From Oribacterium parvum (GTDB taxonomy: Bacteria; Bacillota; Clostridia; Lachnospirales; Lachnospiraceae), in NCBI GenBank assembly GCA_938022235.1, contig CALIEL010000240.1, positions 1 to 9,681 of the forward strand: a stretch of 9,681 bases of DNA, read 5' to 3'. Positions 6,581 to 9,681 of the stretch are shown piece by piece; position 1 is the first letter of the stretch, and every line of letters begins with the position of its first letter. Under the pieces are notes generated by a model. That model did no database searches. It was not told where the DNA came from and saw nothing but the letters and a program-made list of their open reading frames with translations. A program made the position numbers and the translations under genes.

Positions 6581-8806
6581 TTATTGTTTTGAAATCATTT
6601 TCTCGTCAATCTTTTTTGCAACTTCTAGCGCGGTTTGCTTTTTTTTATCCTCGGTAATACCACTTGGAACAACTCCTACAAGATTACTCTTTAACCAATC
6701 CAAGAACTCTGCAATTGACTGTGAGTAATTACTATGTCTTCGGATTTCAAAATCCAATTCTCCTCTGTTTTCAGGAGAAATGGAAGCTACATAATCCTTA
6801 ACGTTTTTAGTTTCGTCCTCCCAATGCTTAATTATCTCTGCTCGGTATAAAACATCGAAGAAAGAATAATTTCTATCTTCAGATTTTGGTAAATCGATAA
6901 TTACAGGAAATGTTCTGTCTGGATAATCAGTATCTTTTATTAGTTGGGTTATCTCATACATACAGTTTATTCTACGCAAATAGGAATCAGAGATAATTGG
7001 AACTACAAAATTCTGCTTTCTAATTCCATTCATAAACTGTTCTATACTTTCATAATTCCCAATATCTCTAATATATCGCTTCACATCATATCCGCTATCT
7101 GACAGATAAGTATCAATGACATCAACGACATCGGCATCAGCATCTGTATAAGAGATAAAAATTGTTTTTCTGCCCATAAAAAGATCTCCTTCATTAATGT
7201 TATTTCTCTTCAAAGTATCTTTTAAATAATGATATATCGAATGATTATTGGTAATCTCTGGAATATAGTATTTTCTTAATTCTCCAATCTGATTAAGTAA
7301 TACCAAAACTTTACATACTTCTTCTACTAGGAGCATATCATTCCAGCGGATTAATTCTTCAAGACTTTTCTTGATCAATTTATCAATTGCTAGTTGTTCT
7401 GATTGTGACAGCTTAGGTTTAGTTAGTAGTTTCTTAGCAGTTATGGAAAGTGCAATATCAAGTGAACCTAAACGGCCGGTTTCAGTACTGATAATATGTA
7501 ATGCCTCTATATTCACATCGGAAAAACCTACACAGAACGAAAACAATTCGTTTACAAGACGCTCCATTGAGGAATAGTGAACCTTTTTTGTCACCATTGG
7601 GCGTGAAAAAGATCGTATCCAGTCAGAAAATCTAGACGTGTAATCTGCTATTCCAGGAATAATGGGATTATCTGGAGCCTTGCTCATTCTTTTAAGAAAA
7701 TTATTCATTTTCTCGCGTTCTACAGTCTCTGCCATGTCTCCATATTCCTCCAATTTGTCTTTCCAGCGACTTATTTTAACAAGAAATGAAAAATAAAATT
7801 TCTGCATTTCTAGAAGAAGCTTTTCAGCACCCTCATTTACCAATATATAATATGCTAATGCATCAACCCAAATATATTTTCCATTGTGAGTAACAAGTGC
7901 TCCGCTACTAGGCAACGCCGAAGGAACATGTAACAAACGTTTGGTAACATCATTGATGTACTGAAAATCCTCCAGCCCAATTTCTTGGTTCGCAACTGTA
8001 AATATCATTGAAGGACTTATATTCATAGATAATAATTCTGATACTAATTCGAACACTGGAATATAGTAATCTTTTAATTGAACAAATCTTTTGAAATCAT
8101 GATATGATGTGCTATCCTGAATATCGGTCAGCGATATTTCTGGAATATCAACAATATTCTGATTGATAATCTGTTCCTTGATCGTTGGTAACAGTGGACA
8201 TATCCAGATTCTTTCATTCCTTACTTGGCAAACACTTTTAATCAAATCAAGACCGACTGTATCTGGACGCAATGCAATTATATATGTGAGTCTAGCATCT
8301 TCACATCTAACCTCAGAATGCTTTAGATAAGACTCATCATCTGCATTTATTTCGGCCCCTTTTATAAACAACACAAGTGGTGTGTTGTTTGAAAATTTAT
8401 CATATACATCTATAAGAGTAAGTAATGATAACGATTCAAGTAGAGTTTCAATTTCTTTCCGGTTTATTTTAACGTGAACATAAAAAGTAAGTTTATCTAA
8501 AATGGGGATTCTTTTGCCACAATTAGAGACTATTTTATACAATCTACGTCTATTATCATTAGTATTATGTCTACGCAAGTATTCAAATATGCCATGAAGA
8601 AGACAATTCTTTACAATCGAATCTGCGTGGAATGCCTCACCATTAACAATAATCACATCACTTTGGTAACTGCCACCGTAGATTTCCTGTAGCAGTTTAT
8701 ACTTTCTGAAGCCTTTATTTGCAATTATGAAGAGAATATCATTGTTAAAATCGTCAACGATAATATCGTTAGCAATCTGACGTATTTCATCCTTTGTTAC
8801 AAACAT
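6581..8806 (-). CDS. TIR-domain protein with degenerate P-loop-like N-terminus, candidate anti-phage effector
   Basis: 741 residues, intact. The C-terminal TIR domain spans about 545-660: RKTIFISYTDADADV (box 1), YIRDIGNYESI (BB-loop region), FVVPIISDSYLRRINCMYE with Glu618 at the usual catalytic position of NAD-cleaving TIRs, then FPVIID. The N-terminal 230 residues look like an AAA/STAND fold: IIANKGFRKYKLLQEIYGG (28-45) sits where a P-loop GxxGxGK[ST] would be but lacks the first Gly and the Ser/Thr. LVLFIKGAE (144-152) sits where Walker B would be, with Lys for the usual Asp. Residues 240-540 are mostly helical, without recognisable repeats, perhaps the sensor. Family knowledge: bacterial TIR effectors deplete NAD or make cyclic ADP-ribose signals after phage sensing. 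GGAGA lies 9 bases before the ATG. No partner gene adjoins it; an IS110 element lies immediately upstream and a terminator follows. Function is inferred from the TIR domain. Confidence 0.8.
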   Translation of the reverse strand: MFVTKDEIRQIANDIIVDDFNNDILFIIANKGFRKYKLLQEIYGGSYQSDVIIVNGEAFHADSIVKNCLLHGIFEYLRRHNTNDNRRRLYKIVSNCGKRIPILDKLTFYVHVKINRKEIETLLESLSLLTLIDVYDKFSNNTPLVLFIKGAEINADDESYLKHSEVRCEDARLTYIIALRPDTVGLDLIKSVCQVRNERIWICPLLPTIKEQIINQNIVDIPEISLTDIQDSTSYHDFKRFVQLKDYYIPVFELVSELLSMNISPSMIFTVANQEIGLEDFQYINDVTKRLLHVPSALPSSGALVTHNGKYIWVDALAYYILVNEGAEKLLLEMQKFYFSFLVKISRWKDKLEEYGDMAETVEREKMNNFLKRMSKAPDNPIIPGIADYTSRFSDWIRSFSRPMVTKKVHYSSMERLVNELFSFCVGFSDVNIEALHIISTETGRLGSLDIALSITAKKLLTKPKLSQSEQLAIDKLIKKSLEELIRWNDMLLVEEVCKVLVLLNQIGELRKYYIPEITNNHSIYHYLKDTLKRNNINEGDLFMGRKTIFISYTDADADVVDVIDTYLSDSGYDVKRYIRDIGNYESIEQFMNGIRKQNFVVPIISDSYLRRINCMYEITQLIKDTDYPDRTFPVIIDLPKSEDRNYSFFDVLYRAEIIKHWEDETKNVKDYVASISPENRGELDFEIRRHSNYSQSIAEFLDWLKSNLVGVVPSGITEDKKKQTALEVAKKIDEKMISKQ

Positions 8807-8845
8807 CTGCTATTCTCTCCTCGTATTATTAAGTTGTAGCTTTTC

Positions 8846-8874
8846 TTTACCTGTTCTTGGTAATCAGCTACTAT
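8846..8874 (+). promoter_or_regulatory. Possible promoter for the IS110 non-coding RNA
   Basis: TTTACC and TACTAT separated by 17 bases, each four of six matches to consensus. A start near 8881 would sit just before the first stem of the structured region. Weak by itself; supported only by position. IS110 elements often build a better promoter when the ends join in the circular form. Confidence 0.35.
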
Positions 8875-8908
8875 TGTTATCTGATGCTGTGGATTGGTTT
8901 CTAACTCC

Positions 8909-8924
8909 TACCGCACGACGGTTT
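8909..8924 (+). repeat. Copy 1 of 16-bp repeat in the first RNA loop
   Basis: TACCGCACGACGGTTT differs from the copy at 8974-8989 by one base. Each copy can form a small ACCG/CGGT hairpin. Its central place in the loop suggests a protein-binding element between the two guide strands. Confidence 0.75.
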
Positions 8925-8973
8925 TCGAAAGGCTCCAACCACAGCCTCTTTGTTACATTGTTGATCAGTTAGA

Positions 8974-8989
8974 TACCGCATGACGGTTT
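8974..8989 (+). repeat. Copy 2 of 16-bp repeat in the second RNA loop
   Basis: TACCGCATGACGGTTT, 65 bp downstream of copy 1 with one C/T difference that falls in the mini-hairpin loop, leaving the ACCG/CGGT stem unchanged. Confidence 0.75.
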
Positions 8990-9055
8990 ATGTAGAACGA
9001 GGATACAATCAGCAAAGAGCCCTGTGGGTCGATAACAGCATCAAACACTTATTAC

Positions 9056-9061
9056 AGGAGG
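9056..9061 (+). promoter_or_regulatory. Ribosome binding site of the IS110 transposase
   Basis: AGGAGG ends 9 bases before the ATG at 9071 and fixes the start. Confidence 0.75.
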
Positions 9062-9070
9062 ATTTACTAA

Positions 9071-9681
9071 ATGATTTACGTTGGAATTGATGTTGCTAAG
9101 GATAAGCATGACTGTTGTATCCTTGGGCCAGATACCGAAGAACTTTTCCAAGTCTTTACGATACGGAACAATAGCGATGGCTATGGAGAATTATTCCACA
9201 AGATTGAGTCAGTCTCAAAGGACAAATCTCAGATAAAAATAGGACTCGAGGCTACCGGTCACTATTCCTACAACATTCTGGGATCACTTCTTGACCATGG
9301 CTACCATACCTTTGTCATCAATCCGTTACATACAAATCTTTACAGAAAAGGTCAAAGCCTTAGAAAGACAAAAACGGATAAAGTCGATGCCCGCTCCATT
9401 GCTGAAATGCTTGTGACTGATAAGACACTCAAGCCCTATACAGGTACATCCTACCACAGCGAGGAGCTGAAGTCATTAACTCGTTATCGTTTTGAGCTTG
9501 TTAAAGAACGTGCGAAACTGAAAACTTCAGTATCTAGGCTTGTAAACATCCTGTTCCCGGAACTTGAGTCTCTTGTTCCGACTCTGCACATGAACTCGGT
9601 ATACCGTCTTCTTCAGGAACTGCCGGGAGCATATTTTATCGCAAGTTCCAATCTCACCCACCTGAAAGCTCTACTTGCTGA
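9071..9681 (+). CDS. IS110-family DEDD transposase/recombinase, partial (C-terminus outside window)
   Basis: 203 codons are open to the window edge; family members are usually 320-430 residues, so roughly the last 40-50% is missing, including the Ser-containing Tnp_20 domain. The N-terminal RuvC-like DEDD domain is complete in its key residues: Asp7 in YVGIDVAK, Glu60 in GLEATGHYS, and Asp103 and Asp106 in RKTKTDKVDARSIAEML. A helical segment follows (about 130-170, ELVKERAKLKTSVSRLVN), expected to be the coiled-coil dimer region. Family knowledge: these recombinases excise and insert the element without flanking duplications, guided by a bridge RNA from the element's own non-coding end. No lesion is visible, so in contrast to the IS21 relic this element could be active. 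Confidence 0.92.
   Translation, partial: MIYVGIDVAKDKHDCCILGPDTEELFQVFTIRNNSDGYGELFHKIESVSKDKSQIKIGLEATGHYSYNILGSLLDHGYHTFVINPLHTNLYRKGQSLRKTKTDKVDARSIAEMLVTDKTLKPYTGTSYHSEELKSLTRYRFELVKERAKLKTSVSRLVNILFPELESLVPTLHMNSVYRLLQELPGAYFIASSNLTHLKALLA

Larger units (their letters stand above)
8881..9050 (+). ncRNA. Candidate IS110 bridge RNA (two-loop structured left end)
   Basis: Stem 1 pairs GCTGTGG/TTGG (8886-8897) with CCAA/CCACAGC (8935-8945), enclosing the first TACCGCACGACGGTTT. Stem 2 pairs CTCTTTG (8946-8952) with CAAAGAG (9013-9019), can extend outward with CCACAG (8939-8944) and CTGTGG (9022-9027) and inward with ATTGT (8957-8961) and ACAAT (9005-9009), and encloses the second copy TACCGCATGACGGTTT. 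Two stem-loops in tandem before the transposase match the known plan of IS110 bridge RNAs, one loop reading the target and the next reading the donor. CCACAG is shared by both stems, so they compete at their bases. The exact 5' and 3' ends are not visible. Established for IS621; inferred here. Confidence 0.6.
8820..9681 (+). mobile_element. IS110-family element, left part; right end outside window
   Basis: A DEDD transposase preceded by about 250 bases of structured non-coding DNA is the IS110 layout. These elements have no long inverted repeats, so the left boundary is hard to see. I place it tentatively at the CT of 8820-8821, because the 3' guide-like segment of the second RNA loop (about 8992-9002) can pair with 8819-8829 in ten of eleven positions counting wobbles. 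The boundary is inference; the element's identity is not. Confidence 0.75.

Noticed and set aside
8886..9027. CRISPR-like array from the TACCGCA-GACGGTTT repeats
   Set aside because: Only two imperfect 16-bp copies, no further units and no cas genes; better explained as paired loops of an IS110 RNA.

Overview
The window looks like an accessory stretch of a low- to mid-GC Gram-positive Clostridia chromosome, most likely Lachnospiraceae. This is inferred from the AGGAGG-type ribosome binding sites, an exported protein with cell-wall/choline-binding-type tryptophan/aromatic repeats, and the IS21 and IS110 families present. No housekeeping gene is present to fix the taxon.

Layout, left to right. 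(1) Positions 1-1615, minus strand: the 5' part of a large secreted protein. It has a long signal peptide, aromatic repeats, a Gly/Ser-rich linker, a charged helical segment, and the start of a cysteine protease domain that strongly resembles the streptococcal IgG-cleaving Mac/IdeS family (peptidase family C66). The 3' end lies outside the window. (2) 1616-1935: non-coding, with an 11-bp-stem hairpin and T run that could end the next operon. (3) 1936-3712, minus strand: a two-gene abortive-infection or toxin-antitoxin operon of AbiE type. The antitoxin/repressor comes first and the nucleotidyltransferase toxin starts 1 base after its stop. The operon promoter sits between two 24-bp palindromic operators that are near copies of each other, which suggests negative autoregulation. 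(4) 3873-6447: a complete but dead IS21-family element with recognisable ends. Its istA and istB genes carry frameshifts, nonsense codons, a lost start codon and catalytic-residue changes. (5) 6581-8806, minus strand: a 741-residue protein with an N-terminal region resembling a worn-down P-loop NTPase, a long helical middle and a C-terminal TIR domain that keeps the expected glutamate. It is a candidate anti-phage NADase, followed by a clear terminator hairpin. (6) About 8820-9681, plus strand: the left part of an IS110-family element. It comprises about 250 bases of structured non-coding left end, which I read as a candidate bridge-RNA gene with two loops sharing a 16-bp repeat, and then the 5' two thirds or so of the DEDD transposase.

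Together these parts look like a small defence/host-interaction island. It has one autoregulated AbiE-type system, one TIR effector, and insertion sequences lodged directly upstream of both. The IS21 relic lies about 30 bp beyond the AbiE operator, and the IS110 appears to start within about 15 bp of the TIR gene's start codon. The IdeS-like secreted protease at the left is the most biologically striking gene. The IS110 left end is the most interesting non-coding segment.
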